A DNA stretch of 64,000 bases from Alteracholeplasma palmae J233 (GCF_000968055.1 NC_022538.1:1490230-1554229), one strand, 5' to 3'; positions 9,281-20,800 are shown, numbered from the stretch's first letter. Notes: a model not told the origin generated them from the sequence alone. Program-made: numbers and translations.

Positions 9281-10259
9281 TTTCCTCTTTCAGATTATTA
9301 AAAAACTCATCTAAGTGTGAAACAACTTCATCTCTAGTTAAACTTCTACTTAGTTTAGCTCTAAGATCACTTGAATTATGTAGTCCTTTAATATACCAAG
9401 GACCATGACTTCTCATTTCAAGGATTGCTGTTTTCTCACCTTTTAACTTAATCAAATCATCCATATGTTTGATCATTAAATTCTTAATTTCTTCTGGCTT
9501 GACTTCAATTTTTTCTTCACCATTAAAATAAGACATGATATCTCTAAAAACCCAAGGATTACCTAGTGCTGCTCTCCCAATCATAACAGCATCACAACCT
9601 GTATAATCTAACATGCGCTTAGCACTTTCACCATCTACAATATCACCATTTCCAATAACCGGAATTTTAACAGCTTCTTTTACAGCCTTAATCACATCAA
9701 GGTCTGCTTTTCCACTATAACCTTGAGCTCTTGTTCTAGCATGAACAGTAATCGCGCTTGCCCCTGCTGCCTCTATCTTTTTAGCTACTTCAACAGCATT
9801 GATACTTTCACTGTCCCAACCACTTCTGATTTTAACAGTAATCGGTTTTTTAACTCTTTTTACTATTTCTGAAACAATTTCATATATTTTATCAGGATCT
9901 TTCATTAAAGATGCTCCTGCTTGTGCTTTAATAGCAACCTTTGGGACTGGGCAACCCATATTAATATCAATAGCATCACAATTACTATGTGCTTCTACAT
10001 ATAAAGCAGCCTCAACCATTGTTTCTAAGTCAGAACCAAAAATTTGTTGAATCATTGGCTTTTCTTCATCAGTCATATATAACAATTCTACTGTTTTATC
10101 ATTATTAAAATGGATTCCTTTATCAGAAACCATTTCTGCAAAAACTAGCCCTGCACCAAATTGTCTAGCAAGCAATCTAAAAGGATTATTAGATACACCA
10201 GCCATTGGGGCTAATACTATTTTATTATTAACTTCTATATTTCCTATTTTAAATGACAT
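9264..10259 (-). CDS. dus: tRNA-dihydrouridine synthase
   Basis: FMN-dependent reduction of uridines in tRNA D-loops. I chose the ATG giving MSFKIGN because it has AAAGGTG at good spacing; an upstream in-frame ATG at 10304 would put the divergent promoter region inside the gene. The 331 residues show LAPMAGVSNNPFR at the FMN site, the active-site Cys in DINMGCPVPKV, KIRSGWD, HARTRAQGYSG and IGRAALGNPW. This is a DusB-type sequence. The hydrolase gene follows in the same transcript. Confidence 0.95.
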   Translation of the reverse strand: MSFKIGNIEVNNKIVLAPMAGVSNNPFRLLARQFGAGLVFAEMVSDKGIHFNNDKTVELLYMTDEEKPMIQQIFGSDLETMVEAALYVEAHSNCDAIDINMGCPVPKVAIKAQAGASLMKDPDKIYEIVSEIVKRVKKPITVKIRSGWDSESINAVEVAKKIEAAGASAITVHARTRAQGYSGKADLDVIKAVKEAVKIPVIGNGDIVDGESAKRMLDYTGCDAVMIGRAALGNPWVFRDIMSYFNGEEKIEVKPEEIKNLMIKHMDDLIKLKGEKTAILEMRSHGPWYIKGLHNSSDLRAKLSRSLTRDEVVSHLDEFFNNLKEENDELH

Positions 10260-10275
10260 TTTTTTCACCTTTGTT

Positions 10276-10295
10276 ATTGTATCATATGATATAAA
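10276..10295. promoter_or_regulatory. Divergent extended -10 promoters of dus and hslO
   Basis: A short palindromic segment (ATATCATATGATAT type) gives TGATACAAT for dus on the minus strand and TGATATAAA for hslO on the plus strand, both fitting the TGn extended -10 pattern. A second plus-strand -10 candidate, TACAAT, lies at 10311-10316. No good -35 boxes are visible. Confidence 0.45.
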
Positions 10296-10338
10296 ATCTT
10301 GCAATCATGCTACAATAATACATGAAATGAGGTATTTT

Positions 10339-11214
10339 ATGAAAGATTATACACTAATAGCAACCGCTTATAATAAAGAAGCACGTATTTATGCTGCTAC
10401 TTCTACTAATTTAGTCCAAGAAGCACATGAAATACATAAAACTTGGCCAACAGCTAGTGCTGCCCTAGGTCGTTTTTTAACCGCATCTGCCATGATGAGT
10501 TTAATGTATAAAGATGATGAACATCTTACTTTAAAAATTGAAGGCGAAGGCCCTTTAAAATACTTGCTTGCTGAAGCTCACAATGGAATCGTTAGAGGAG
10601 ATATCGGAAATCCTGAAGTTTACCTAAAGTATCACAGTGGACCCAAAGCAGGAAAACTTAATGTAGGTATGGCAGTTGGTGCAGGTTTATTAACTGTTAC
10701 CAAAGACTTAAACATGAGACAACCTTTCACTTCTTCAACCCCTCTTGTCAGTGGTGAAATAGGAGATGATTTTACTTATTATTTTACAACTAGTGAACAA
10801 ACACCTTCTGCAGTAGGCGTTGGTGTATTAGTTAATGTAGATAATTCTATTTTAGTGAGTGGCGGTTTTATCGTTCAACTTCTACCAAGTGCTAGTGAAC
10901 AAACTATTTCTTCTTTAGAAAAAGCCTTAACAAAGATTTCTTCTGTAACAGATTTAATGCAAGAAGGTAAAAAGCCAGAAGATCTTATTCATATTTTAGC
11001 TAGTGGGACTGAAGAAATCTTAGACAAAAGAGAAATTAAATATCACTGTCCTTGCTCAAAAGAAGGTTTTGCTAGTTCATTAAGTTATCTTGATAATAAA
11101 ACACTTGAAGAACTTATCCATGAAGATCATGGAGCTGAAATCAATTGTCATTTTTGTGGAAAAAAATACCACTTTAGTGAAAATGATTTAAAAGATATTA
11201 TCAATAACAAATAA
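10339..11214 (+). CDS. hslO: Hsp33 redox-regulated chaperonin
   Basis: Hsp33 is a cytosolic holdase switched on by oxidation of a zinc-binding cysteine centre. The C-terminal zinc motif is seen as HCPCSKEG and CHFCGKK (CXC and CXXC). I chose the second in-frame ATG (MKDYTLIATA) because GAGG lies 6 nt upstream; the ATG at 10327 sits inside that signal. Length 291 residues, typical. It is monocistronic, with its own terminator, divergent from dus. Confidence 0.96.
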   Translation: MKDYTLIATAYNKEARIYAATSTNLVQEAHEIHKTWPTASAALGRFLTASAMMSLMYKDDEHLTLKIEGEGPLKYLLAEAHNGIVRGDIGNPEVYLKYHSGPKAGKLNVGMAVGAGLLTVTKDLNMRQPFTSSTPLVSGEIGDDFTYYFTTSEQTPSAVGVGVLVNVDNSILVSGGFIVQLLPSASEQTISSLEKALTKISSVTDLMQEGKKPEDLIHILASGTEEILDKREIKYHCPCSKEGFASSLSYLDNKTLEELIHEDHGAEINCHFCGKKYHFSENDLKDIINNK

Positions 11215-11219
11215 TTTTA

Positions 11220-11250
11220 TTCCCTAAGATATCATATCTAGGGAATTTTT
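11220..11250 (+). terminator. Terminator of hslO
   Basis: TTCCCT and AGATAT pair with ATATCT and AGGGAA (one bulged A), followed by TTTTT, directly after the hslO stop. Confidence 0.9.
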
Positions 11251-11340
11251 ATTTAAGTTTCATTTAAGTCTTTTTTAATGGTTTTATTTTATACTATATA
11301 CGTTCCATCCAAAAAGTAATACCCTCTCCTTTTGAAAGTA

Positions 11341-11366
11341 AAGGTTTGTGCATTTGCACAAACCTT
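11341..11366. terminator. Perfect inverted repeat between convergent hslO and maf
   Basis: AAGGTTTGTGCA and TGCACAAACCTT form a 12-bp perfect stem with a 2-nt loop just downstream of maf. There is no strong T-tract on either side, so it may be a weak maf terminator or a stabilising 3' hairpin. Confidence 0.55.
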
Positions 11367-11379
11367 AAACTTTATCTTA

Positions 11380-11934
11380 TTAAATTGTTTTGAGGGTTTG
11401 TAAGACTTCTTTTAAAGGTAGACCAATAATAGTAAATAAATCTCCTTCATGTCTTTCTATTAATTTACTACCAATTCCTTGAATAGCATATGAACCTGCT
11501 TTATCCATTGGTTCTTTTGAAGCAATATACTCTGTTATTTCAAAGTCTGTTAATTCTTTAAAATAAACGCTTGCTACTGATGTGAATACTTTCTCAATTC
11601 CCTTTTTTAAAATAGCTACTCCTGTGATGACTTGGTGTTTTTTACCAGAAAGTTTTTTTAACATTCTAAAAGCATCTTCTTCATCAATAGGTTTTTCTAA
11701 TACTTCATTTTCTAGAACAACAACCGTATCAGCACCAATAACAGTATCTTCTTGATTTTTTTCTAAGACATCGCTTGCTTTTTTATAAGCTAGTTCTGAT
11801 ACATACTTTTTAGGGTCTGTTTTATCTAAATGAACACTTTTTTCATCAAAATCAGGACTAACTATCTTGAATGAAACACCGGCTTCTTCTAGTAATTGTT
11901 TTCTTCTAGGTGATTGACTTGCTAATATAATCAT
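11380..11934 (-). CDS. maf: Maf-family nucleoside triphosphate pyrophosphatase
   Basis: Maf proteins hydrolyse non-canonical or modified nucleoside triphosphates (dTTP/UTP or m7GTP classes) to monophosphates. The N-terminal signature ASQSPRRKQLL at residues 5-15 and the catalytic region IGADTVV near residue 67 are present; 184 residues is standard. The ATG follows AAGGAGG. Monocistronic, divergent from tilS and convergent with hslO. The substrate class cannot be settled from the motif alone. Confidence 0.93.
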   Translation of the reverse strand: MIILASQSPRRKQLLEEAGVSFKIVSPDFDEKSVHLDKTDPKKYVSELAYKKASDVLEKNQEDTVIGADTVVVLENEVLEKPIDEEDAFRMLKKLSGKKHQVITGVAILKKGIEKVFTSVASVYFKELTDFEITEYIASKEPMDKAGSYAIQGIGSKLIERHEGDLFTIIGLPLKEVLQTLKTI

Positions 11935-12084
11935 GTAGTAAGCCTCCTTTATACGGGGACTATTATATCATAATATAGAGTTTGTCTATGACTTTATTTT
12001 CATTTTAAGTCTTTAAATATTTAAAAAAAACCATCAATGAAACATAAAATTATTTCTATTTCATTGATAAATCACCAACTTATT

Positions 12085-12114
12085 TTCATCATTTATAATA
12101 CCTAATGTTATAAT
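12085..12114 (+). promoter_or_regulatory. Promoter of the tilS-hpt-ftsH-rqcP operon
   Basis: A -10 TATAAT at 12109-12114 lies just ahead of the tilS ribosome-binding site; the best -35 is TTCATC with an 18-nt spacer. A second TATAAT at 12094-12099 lacks a -35. The rest of the maf-tilS gap is AT-rich without other features. Confidence 0.5.
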
Positions 12115-12135
12115 ATTAAGGTGAGGTGAACGCAG

Positions 12136-13383
12136 ATGCAATTTAACTTATCAATTAAACTAGAAAAGAATACTCCCTACTTAATTTCTGTAAGTGGTGG
12201 CGTGGACTCAATGGTTCTATTAGACTATTTATATAAAGAAGGTTATAGCTTAAAAGTAGTTCATTTTAATCATTTAAAAAGAAAAGAATCTATTTTAGAT
12301 AAGAGCCTTGTTGAGTCATATTGTAAAAATAATAATATTGATTTTTATTACTTTGAACTTCACCTAGATAATAAAGATTTTCAAAATCAAGCAAGAAAAC
12401 TTAGAAAAAAATATTTATTAGAAGTGGCTAAAAAAAATCAAATCAATCATATTATAACAGCGCATCACCTAGATGATTTAGCTGAAACCATTTTTATGAA
12501 AATTTCTAGAGGTAGTTCCCTTTTGGGATATAGTGGCATGAGTGCCTCTTATACGGTAGATGATATAACTTATTTAAAACCCTTACTTTATACACCAAAA
12601 GATGATTTGATTAGATATTCTAAAAAAAATCTAGTTACTTATTTAGAAGATAGAACCAATAGTGAAGATCATTACTTTAGAAATAGAGTAAGACACCATA
12701 TTATCCCTTTTTTAAAATCAGAAACTAATTTTAAAGAATCTATTATTCATTATCATAAGCAACTACTACTAGCTTATACATATATTAGAAAAGAATCTTT
12801 AGCTTTCTTAAACGGTTCTCTATCTATTGTAAAACTAGATAAATTCTTATTATTAGATGAAGCTGTACAATTAGATATTCTTTCTTATCTTCTAGAGTCT
12901 TATCATATTGAAAAAACATTTAATTTAGTTTCCAGCATGCTAGATGCTTTGAAAAATAAAAATAAACCAAATGTTGTAATTAGTCTATCTTCTCGTTATG
13001 TTTTTACAAAATCTTATCAAAAAGCATTCATAACTAAACAAGAAAAAATAGATTTAAACTTACCAACTCCTATCATTGATACTTATGATGATTTATTATC
13101 TAATATTCCCAAAAACAGTCAAGAAATATGTTATAATATACTAGATTATCCACTTACAGTAAGAAGGCGCCAAAATGGTGATGTATTACAATTTAATTAC
13201 GGTCGAAAAAAATTAAAAGATTTCTTAATTGATAAAAAGATTCCTCTTTACCAAAGAGACAATTTATGGATTGTAGTTGATAGTAATAACCAAATCATTT
13301 GGATACCTAACCTATATATAAACAAAACTCTGGGTAACCAAAATAAAATATATATATCACTTCGGGAGGAACAAGATGCATAA
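12136..13383 (+). CDS. tilS: tRNA(Ile)-lysidine synthase
   Basis: TilS converts the wobble C of the AUA-reading tRNA-Ile to lysidine. The PP-loop ATP-binding motif SGGVDSM lies at residues 19-25, and HHLDDLAETIF near 113 is the second family motif. The C-terminal substrate-binding domain is present (415 residues in total). The start follows GAGGTG. It overlaps hpt by 8 nt; tilS-hpt-ftsH is the classic Firmicute order. Confidence 0.96.
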   Translation: MQFNLSIKLEKNTPYLISVSGGVDSMVLLDYLYKEGYSLKVVHFNHLKRKESILDKSLVESYCKNNNIDFYYFELHLDNKDFQNQARKLRKKYLLEVAKKNQINHIITAHHLDDLAETIFMKISRGSSLLGYSGMSASYTVDDITYLKPLLYTPKDDLIRYSKKNLVTYLEDRTNSEDHYFRNRVRHHIIPFLKSETNFKESIIHYHKQLLLAYTYIRKESLAFLNGSLSIVKLDKFLLLDEAVQLDILSYLLESYHIEKTFNLVSSMLDALKNKNKPNVVISLSSRYVFTKSYQKAFITKQEKIDLNLPTPIIDTYDDLLSNIPKNSQEICYNILDYPLTVRRRQNGDVLQFNYGRKKLKDFLIDKKIPLYQRDNLWIVVDSNNQIIWIPNLYINKTLGNQNKIYISLREEQDA

Positions 13384-13915
13384 CGATATCGAAAAAATTT
13401 TGTTAAGTGAACAAGAAATTGAGGCAATTTGCAAAAAAATAGGATCACAAATTACCGCTGACTATGAAAACAAAAAACCTGTATTAGTTGGTTTATTAAA
13501 AGGATGCATTCCTTTTATGTCAGACCTTGCTAAACATATCAACACACATGTTGAATTTGCTTATATGTCAGTAAGCAGTTACCATGGTGGCATTTCATCA
13601 TCAGGAGATGTAAAAATCAAACTTGACTTAGATATATCAATCAAAGATCGTGATGTCTTAATCGTTGAAGATATCGTAGATACTGGTTCTACTCTAAGTA
13701 CAATTACAAAAATGTTAAAAAGTAGAGATGCAAAATCTGTTAAAGTTGTAACTCTATTAGATAAACCTGCTGGAAGAGTTGTAGAATTCTATCCAGACTA
13801 TATTGGCAAAACAATTCCTAAAGAATTTGTAGTTGGATATGGTCTAGACTATGATGAATTCTATCGTAACCTTCCTTATGTAGGGGTACTAAAACCTTCA
13901 GTTTATACAAAATAA
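13376..13915 (+). CDS. hpt: Hypoxanthine phosphoribosyltransferase
   Basis: It salvages hypoxanthine (and probably guanine) with PRPP to make IMP or GMP. The PRPP-binding loop VLIVEDIVDTGSTL is at about residues 97-110, and LLKGCIPF near 40 and VSSYHGG near 66 fit the family. 179 residues; the start lies within the tilS 3' end with GGGAGGA upstream. Purine salvage fits an organism with reduced biosynthesis. Confidence 0.97.
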   Translation: MHNDIEKILLSEQEIEAICKKIGSQITADYENKKPVLVGLLKGCIPFMSDLAKHINTHVEFAYMSVSSYHGGISSSGDVKIKLDLDISIKDRDVLIVEDIVDTGSTLSTITKMLKSRDAKSVKVVTLLDKPAGRVVEFYPDYIGKTIPKEFVVGYGLDYDEFYRNLPYVGVLKPSVYTK

Positions 13916-13932
13916 AAGAAAGAGGTATTTAA

Positions 13933-15900
13933 ATGAATCAAAAACCTAAAAAACCAACTACTAGAAAAAATGATATTCTCGCTTTATTTATTGTTTTACT
14001 TGTAGCGATAGGATTATTCTATTTTATTGGTAATCTTAATTCATCTAAAACTGAATCCATCAGATATCAAGATTTCTTAACTCACATTACTAATGAAGAA
14101 GTTAAATCAGCAACCGCTACTCCTGTTGGTGGAGATAACACTAATCTTATTAGAATCAACGGAGAATTAAAAGAAGGCGCTACAACTGATGCAAGTTATT
14201 CTAAATATACAAAATTTACTTTGATTATTAGTCAAAATAACTTTGAAGCGATTCAAGATAAACCTGGAGCATCCAATATTGTCTATGTTGCTAAATCAGG
14301 ATTTAGCATTTGGTCTGTCGTAATCTCACTTCTTCCACTTGCCGCGTCAATTTTACTTTTTGTAATCATTTTTAGAAGTATGAGTGGTGCAAACAATAAA
14401 GCCATGGACTTTGGAAAAAACAGAGCTAAACTTAGTCGTGAAAAAACTGTTACTTTCAAAGATGTCGCTGGTGCGGATGAAGAAAAACAAGAAATGGCTG
14501 AATTAGTTGATTTCTTAAAAAACCCAAGAAAATATGTTGAAATTGGAGCTAGAATTCCAAAAGGTGTGCTTCTATCAGGTTCACCTGGTACTGGTAAAAC
14601 TTTATTAGCTAAAGCAGTTGCTGGTGAAGCTAGTGTTCCATTCTTTACAATATCAGGTTCTGACTTTGTTGAATTATACGTTGGGGTTGGGGCTTCACGT
14701 GTAAGAGATTTATTTAGAGTTGCTAAAGAAAATGCTCCATGTATTATTTTCATCGATGAAATTGATGCCGTAGGTCGCCAACGTGGTGCAGGTCTTGGTG
14801 GTGGAAACGATGAACGTGAACAAACATTAAACCAATTACTTGTTGAAATGGATGGTTTTACTACTAACCAAGGTATCATTATTATCGCAGCTACAAATAG
14901 ACCAGACGTATTAGACCCAGCTATTTTAAGACCAGGACGTTTTGATAGACAAATTACTATTAATCTTCCTGATGCTAAAGCTCGTGCTCAAATATTAGAA
15001 GTTCATGCTAGAAATAAAAAATTAAACAACGTTAACTTTAAAGAAGTAGCAAGCAGAACTCCAGGATTTAGTGGAGCTGACTTAGAAAACTTACTTAACG
15101 AAGCTGCTTTATTAGCTGCTCGTGATAATAGAGCAGTGATTAATCCTACTGATATTGATGAAGCAATCGATAGAGTCATGATGGGACCTGCTAAAAAGTC
15201 TAAAAAATATAATGAAAACGAAAGACGCATGGTTGCATATCATGAAGCAGGACACGCCGTTATTGGTATTAAACTAAAAGATGCAAATATCGTTCAAAAA
15301 ATTACTATTATTCCTCGTGGTAGAGCAGGTGGATATAACTTAATGATGCCTGAAGTTGAAACTTTCTTCTCAACTAAAAAATCACTATTAGCTCAAATTA
15401 CAAGTTTCCTTGGTGGTAGGGTTGCTGAAGAATTAAAATTCGACACTGTAACAAACGGTGCTTATAATGACTTCCAAAACGCTACTGCTATCGCACGTGC
15501 AATGGTAACTGAGTATGGTATGAGTGACTTAGGCCCTATCCAATATGAAAATAATGGTGGTAATGTCTTTTTAGGTAGAGACTACTTAAAAGATAAAAAC
15601 TTCTCTGATCAAGTTGCCTTAGAAATTGATAAAGAAGTCAGAAAAATTATTACTACTTGTTATGATCAAGCCAAAGAAATTATTTCAACTAACCAAGATT
15701 TATTAGAAAATATTACTAAATACTTACTTGCAATTGAAACCCTTAACAAATCTGATATTGACGAAATTGTTAATACTGGAAAACTTGCTTGGTTTGATAA
15801 AGAAGAATCAGAAGAACAACCTTCTGAAACTACTACTGAAGTAGTGGATGCTGAAGTCGTTACTGATTCAGAGGATAAAAACCCAAATCATGAGGCTTGA
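13933..15900 (+). CDS. ftsH: ATP-dependent zinc metalloprotease FtsH
   Basis: A membrane-bound AAA+ protease that degrades misfolded and regulatory proteins. Two membrane segments (about residues 16-34 and 117-140) enclose an external domain. The AAA module has a Walker A of SGSPGTGKT (most FtsH have GPPGTGKT), Walker [10 protein letters not shown], and [22 protein letters not shown]. The zinc site HEAGH lies near residue 437. The acidic C-terminal tail is rich in Glu and Thr. Its last codons overlap the rqcP start. Confidence 0.98.
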   Translation: MNQKPKKPTTRKNDILALFIVLLVAIGLFYFIGNLNSSKTESIRYQDFLTHITNEEVKSATATPVGGDNTNLIRINGELKEGATTDASYSKYTKFTLIISQNNFEAIQDKPGASNIVYVAKSGFSIWSVVISLLPLAASILLFVIIFRSMSGANNKAMDFGKNRAKLSREKTVTFKDVAGADEEKQEMAELVDFLKNPRKYVEIGARIPKGVLLSGSPGTGKTLLAKAVAGEASVPFFTISGSDFVELYVGVGASRVRDLFRVAKENAPCIIFIDEIDAVGRQRGAGLGGGNDEREQTLNQLLVEMDGFTTNQGIIIIAATNRPDVLDPAILRPGRFDRQITINLPDAKARAQILEVHARNKKLNNVNFKEVASRTPGFSGADLENLLNEAALLAARDNRAVINPTDIDEAIDRVMMGPAKKSKKYNENERRMVAYHEAGHAVIGIKLKDANIVQKITIIPRGRAGGYNLMMPEVETFFSTKKSLLAQITSFLGGRVAEELKFDTVTNGAYNDFQNATAIARAMVTEYGMSDLGPIQYENNGGNVFLGRDYLKDKNFSDQVALEIDKEVRKIITTCYDQAKEIISTNQDLLENITKYLLAIETLNKSDIDEIVNTGKLAWFDKEESEEQPSETTTEVVDAEVVTDSEDKNPNHEA

Positions 15901-16153
15901 TAAGTATTTAAAAATTTCTCGCCTGATCAAAAGACGTACAGTTGCTAAAGAAGCCGCTAGCAAAGATAAAGTATTAGTTAACAATAAACTAGCTAAGCCT
16001 TCTACTACTATTTATACTAATGATCTAATTACTTTATACTTAGGTTTAAAGATTATAACTATCAAAGTTACTTCTCTTACTCCTATTAAAGATGATCTCA
16101 TGTATGAATTAATTAAAGAAGAAAAACGTATAGAACAAGTATCCCCTTTATAA
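15890..16153 (+). CDS. rqcP: S4-domain ribosome-associated quality-control protein RqcP
   Basis: An 87-residue S4 RNA-binding protein matching RqcP (YabO) in length and build: it starts [16 protein letters not shown] and has the S4 core ending NDLITLYLG. In Bacillus, RqcP works with RqcH to add alanine tails to peptides stalled on 50S subunits. The ATG overlaps the ftsH stop region (11 nt) and an upstream in-frame ATG inside ftsH is not used, since it would add 14 foreign residues. The stop codon lies within the operon's terminator. Confidence 0.88.
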   Translation: MRLDKYLKISRLIKRRTVAKEAASKDKVLVNNKLAKPSTTIYTNDLITLYLGLKIITIKVTSLTPIKDDLMYELIKEEKRIEQVSPL

Positions 16154-16170
16154 GGGGATATTTCTTTTTA
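16140..16170 (+). terminator. Terminator of the tilS-rqcP operon
   Basis: TATCCCCTT pairs with AAGGGGATA around a 3-nt loop, followed by TTTCTTTTT. The rqcP stop codon is inside the hairpin. Confidence 0.92.
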
Positions 16171-16199
16171 TATGCCTTTTGTTATAACTTAAGTTGTGA

Positions 16200-16205
16200 T
16201 ATAAT
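16200..16205 (+). promoter_or_regulatory. -10 element of lysS
   Basis: TATAAT about 27 nt before the lysS start and directly upstream of AAAGGAGG. The -35 is unclear (TTGTTA at a short 15-nt spacing). Confidence 0.5.
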
Positions 16206-16231
16206 ATTATTGTTTTTAAAGGAGGTTACTT

Positions 16232-17713
16232 ATGTATCCAGATGATTTTAATGAGCAACAACTCATTCGTAGAAAAAAAGTTGAAGAATTAAAAGAACTA
16301 GGAGTTGATCCTTTTGGTAAAAAATACCAAAGAACTCATACAACCAAACAAATAATTGAAACTTATGGAAATGATGATCATGACACTTTAGAAGAAAAGC
16401 ATGTTGAAGTCTCCGTTGCCGGAAGAATTGTATTAAAACGTGTTCAAGGTAAAGCAGGTTTTATGCATCTTCAAGACAGAGATGGTAAAATTCAAGCTTA
16501 TGTAAGACTTGATGGTGTCGGTGAATTAAGTTTTGACTTATACAAGCGTGCTGACTTAGGAGATATTGTAGGTATTAAAGGTATTTTATTTAGAACTAAA
16601 ACTGATGAACTTACTATAAAAGCAACTGAGTTTACTCACCTTACAAAGGCCTTACGTCCTCTACCAGATAAATTCCACGGTTTACAAGATAAAGAAGAGG
16701 CACGTCGTCGTCGTTATGTTGACTTAATCGTTAATGAAGAAGCACAATTTGTTGCTAAAACTAGACCTAGAATTATTAGAGCAATCCAACACTTCTTTGA
16801 CTCTAAAGGTTTTATTGAAGTGGAAACACCTGTTTTACACTCTATATTAGGTGGTGCTGCTGCTCGTCCTTTCGTTACACACCACAACGCTTTAGATATG
16901 GACTTCTATTTAAGAATCGCAACTGAATTACCACTTAAACGTTTAATTGTTGGTGGTTTAGAAGCCGTTTATGAAATAGGCAGACTCTTTAGAAATGAAG
17001 GAATTGATGCGACTCATAACCCTGAATTTACTACTATTGAAGCTTATCTTGCTTATGCAGATATGGAAGATATCATGGATTTAGTAGAAAACTGTTTATC
17101 AACTGTTACTCATGAAGTTCTAGGAACATATGATGTGACATATGGTGAAAATACGATTCATATGAAAGACTTCAAACGTGTTCATATGGTTGATTTAATC
17201 AAAGAACTTTCAGGTGTTGATTTCTGGCAACAAATGTCTTTAGATGAAGCTAAAGATTTAGCTAAAAAACATGAAATTAAAATAGAAAAACACTTTTCTA
17301 TTGGGCACATTATTGAAGCTTTCTATGAAAAATATGGAGAACCTTCGATTATTCAACCAACAATGGTTTATGGACATCCAGTAGAAATTTCACCTCTTGC
17401 TAAAAAGAATGAAAAAGATCCAAGATTTACAGATCGTTTTGAATTATTTATAGCTGGAAAAGAATATGCTAATGCTTTTAGTGAATTAAATGATCCAATT
17501 GATCAAAAAGAAAGATTCTTACACCAATTAGAACAAAAAGCTCTTGGTGATGATGAAGCTAGTGAAATGGATATTGACTTTGTTGAAGCATTAGAATACG
17601 GTATGCCACCTACAGGTGGACTTGGTATTGGTATTGATAGATTAATTATGTTATTAACTAACACACCTAATATTAGAGATGTTATCTTATTCCCACACGC
17701 TAGAAGAAAATAA
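16232..17713 (+). CDS. lysS: Lysyl-tRNA synthetase, class II
   Basis: It charges tRNA-Lys. The N-terminal OB anticodon-binding domain (residues about 60-150) is followed by the class II core: motif 2 in [21 protein letters not shown] near residue 248 (the quoted stretch marks the region), and motif 3 in [14 protein letters not shown] near 466. 493 residues, standard. Strong AAAGGAGG ribosome-binding site. Monocistronic, with its own promoter and terminator; no T-box precedes it. Confidence 0.98.
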   Translation: MYPDDFNEQQLIRRKKVEELKELGVDPFGKKYQRTHTTKQIIETYGNDDHDTLEEKHVEVSVAGRIVLKRVQGKAGFMHLQDRDGKIQAYVRLDGVGELSFDLYKRADLGDIVGIKGILFRTKTDELTIKATEFTHLTKALRPLPDKFHGLQDKEEARRRRYVDLIVNEEAQFVAKTRPRIIRAIQHFFDSKGFIEVETPVLHSILGGAAARPFVTHHNALDMDFYLRIATELPLKRLIVGGLEAVYEIGRLFRNEGIDATHNPEFTTIEAYLAYADMEDIMDLVENCLSTVTHEVLGTYDVTYGENTIHMKDFKRVHMVDLIKELSGVDFWQQMSLDEAKDLAKKHEIKIEKHFSIGHIIEAFYEKYGEPSIIQPTMVYGHPVEISPLAKKNEKDPRFTDRFELFIAGKEYANAFSELNDPIDQKERFLHQLEQKALGDDEASEMDIDFVEALEYGMPPTGGLGIGIDRLIMLLTNTPNIRDVILFPHARRK

Positions 17714-17746
17714 TTCTATTCTTATATAAATAAATTTAAAAATATA

Positions 17747-17793
17747 AACCCATAATTAAACTAAGTCAACTTAGAAAAATTATGGGTTTTTTA
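17747..17793 (+). terminator. Terminator of lysS
   Basis: AACCCATAATT pairs with AATTATGGGTT around an inner CTAAGT/ACTTAG stem, followed by TTTTT. Confidence 0.85.
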
Positions 17794-17853
17794 TTATTAA
17801 AGTAATAGGTGATTTATCTTAAAATGATAAATAATTAATTATATTACTATGAG

Positions 17854-20800
17854 TTAAAGTTTAGTTTTTTGACGCTTAATAACAACAATAGCGATTACTT
17901 CAATGATAATAATACCTAGTAGAGTAACAACAACCCAGATTGAATTGCCTGCATTGGAAGCTTCTACTTCATTTTGCTCTTCAACTTTTTGTTTACCTTC
18001 TTCAAGGATACTTTCTTTTAAAGTTTCATCTTCATAATTATCCCAATTAATTCTATCAACATATTCATCTATAATTGATTGCATCTTATCAGTTATTGGT
18101 TTATTTGCTAATGCTTCTAATTCTTTTCTTAATTTATCTTTAGCAGCATCTACTAATGCATTTTGATATGCATCTACTTGATCTTTAGTTTCTTGTATTA
18201 AACCATCTTTAAATGCTTCATCTTGATAATTATCAAGAGTAATTGAGTTAACTTTATCTTCAATCGTTTTCTTTAGTTCTTCAGATATTGGTTTTTTTGC
18301 ATATTTTTCTAGTTCAGTTCTAATAGCCTCTTTTAATTCTTTCAATTCAGACTCTGCTTGTTCGCTAATTTCAACTTTACCTGATTCAATCAATTCATTA
18401 GTAACTTCTTCTTGATCGTAATTATCTAATGTAATTTCTTCAATCTTTGAATCAATGATTGCTCTCTTTTCATCACTCATTGGGCTACCAGCATGTTTTT
18501 CAAGTTCAATTCTCACTTTATCTTTAACTGCTTGTAGTTCTTTTTGATTTTGTTCATCTAATCCTATTTTGCCTGATTCTTTCATCTGATTAATGATATC
18601 TTCTTTATTATAGTTTTGTTCATTAATTGAATCTACCAAATCATCAATAATAGCTTGTGCCTCAGATGTAATTGGCTTTCTTGCGTAATTTTCCAGTTCA
18701 GTTCTAACTGCATCTTTAGTTGCTTGTAGTTCTTTTGATTCCTTGTCCGCTTGTTCATTAATTTCAGTTTTACCTGATTCAATTAGTCCATTTGTAACAT
18801 CTTCTTGATCATAATTGTCTAATGTAATTTCTTCAACCTTTGAATCAATTAGGGCTTTCTTTTCATCACTCATTGGACTACCTGCATGTTTTTCAAGTTC
18901 AGATCTCACTTTATCTTTAACTGCTTGTAGTTCTTTTTGATTTTGTTTATCTAATCCTATTTTACCTGATTCTTTAATTTGATGAATGATATCTTCTTGG
19001 TTATAGTTTTGTTCATTAACTGAAGCTACGATTTCATCAATAATAACTTGTGCCTCAGGTGTAATTGGTTTTCTTGCGTAATTTTCAAGTTCAGCTTTAA
19101 CTTCTTCTCTAACTGCAATAATATCAGCATTAATTTTTTCATACGCTTGGTTTTTAGTATTTGATGTGATTCCGTCTATTTCTTCATATTTATCAAGATT
19201 CTTAATTTCAGTAAATGATTCTGCAATCATACCGGCAATATCATCACCTATATGTCCATCTTTTAATATACTACGAACATAACTTGCAATTTCACCATAA
19301 GCATTTTCTCTTTTAGCATCAAGCAAAGCAGCTTTTAAAAGTTTATCTGCTTCATCTGATTGTGCATCAGCTTCTTCTTTTGTTCTAGCATAATCAATAC
19401 GCATATTACCTTCTCCACCTATTTTATTAATATGGTTGATAATATATTGACTCTTTTCTCCTGGTGTTAGAAACTCATATGCTTGAATCTCTTTAATAGC
19501 TTTTTCAATTTTTTCATTTAAAGCAGTTTTTAGGGTATTTTTAGTATCATTCATAAAATCATTTTCTTGTTGTGTGACATCAGTAATGATTTTATTTAAT
19601 TCTTTCATTAATCTTTCTGTCTCTATATCGGCTTCTTCAAGTGACTTTGATTTAATCTTATTTTCTATATCAATCATTAGATCAGTTATTTCTTGACGTT
19701 TTGGGTTAATAGTTGTTTCTGGAAGATGGTCTTTTACTTTATCTAGCAAATCTAATCCTTTTTGTGAAAGACTAGTTATTTCATTAATCTTACCTTGATA
19801 AAAGAACTCTTTATATAAATCATCTAGACTATTTAATGTAGTGTTTTTTTGTGCAAAAACACTTGCCATTGTTGCGTCATTCTTATTAACTTCTGTTTCA
19901 CCAGTTGTCTTTAATTCATCTAATCTTGATTGGTATGTTTCTTTCTGATCTGTTGTTAAACCTTTAGTATTTTCCAGTTGGTTTTTAATATTTGTATATT
20001 TTTCATTTATTTGATTTATAACTGTTTTTTTCTCATTTAGTAAACGGGCACTAGTAACTTGGCTTTGAATATCATTAACTGCGCTATCATAGTATTCTCT
20101 AATTTTATCCAAAGTATCTGCACCGTTAATTAAACTTTCTGTTGTTGTAAATGTATTAGTGATACTATCTATAACTGGATCAATTTCTGTTGTTTTATCT
20201 AGATTTTCTAAGTTTGTAACTGTTTGAGCGCTAGAGTCTTTTCTATTTTTTAAACTTTCTATATATCTTTCTTTTTGTGCAGCAAGAGCCTCTTGTCCAT
20301 TTTCTTTAGCATTTTGCAATTCTTCATTCAGTTTGCCTATCTCACCACTAATAATTTCATTAATTAGCTCTACTTTTGAAGCATTATTAATCTTATCTAT
20401 AGCATCATTAATTGTTTTATTAATCAATTCTTCATAAGTATTGTATTGTTCTTGATTATTAAGCTCAGTTTCTATTTTTCCAAGTATTTCGGTTTTTTTA
20501 TCATTAAGTAAATTTGTAGCACTTTCTTTTTGTGCTTTTAGTAACTCTGCTTTAATATTATCTAGCCCTGAATTTTTTGTGCTATCAATATTGTTTAAAT
20601 TATTCTTACTCTCAATTGCTTGAATTAAATCTTTTTTATCCTCAACAAGTTTATCTAAATATTGTGTTTTATCAGAAATGCCTTCAAGACCATTGATTAA
20701 TGCTTCAATTAAATCAACTTCTTTTTCTACTTGTAATTTAGCGTCTATTTTATTAGCTGAAATTGCTTGATCTAATAATGCTTTTTCAGCTGTTTTTAAT

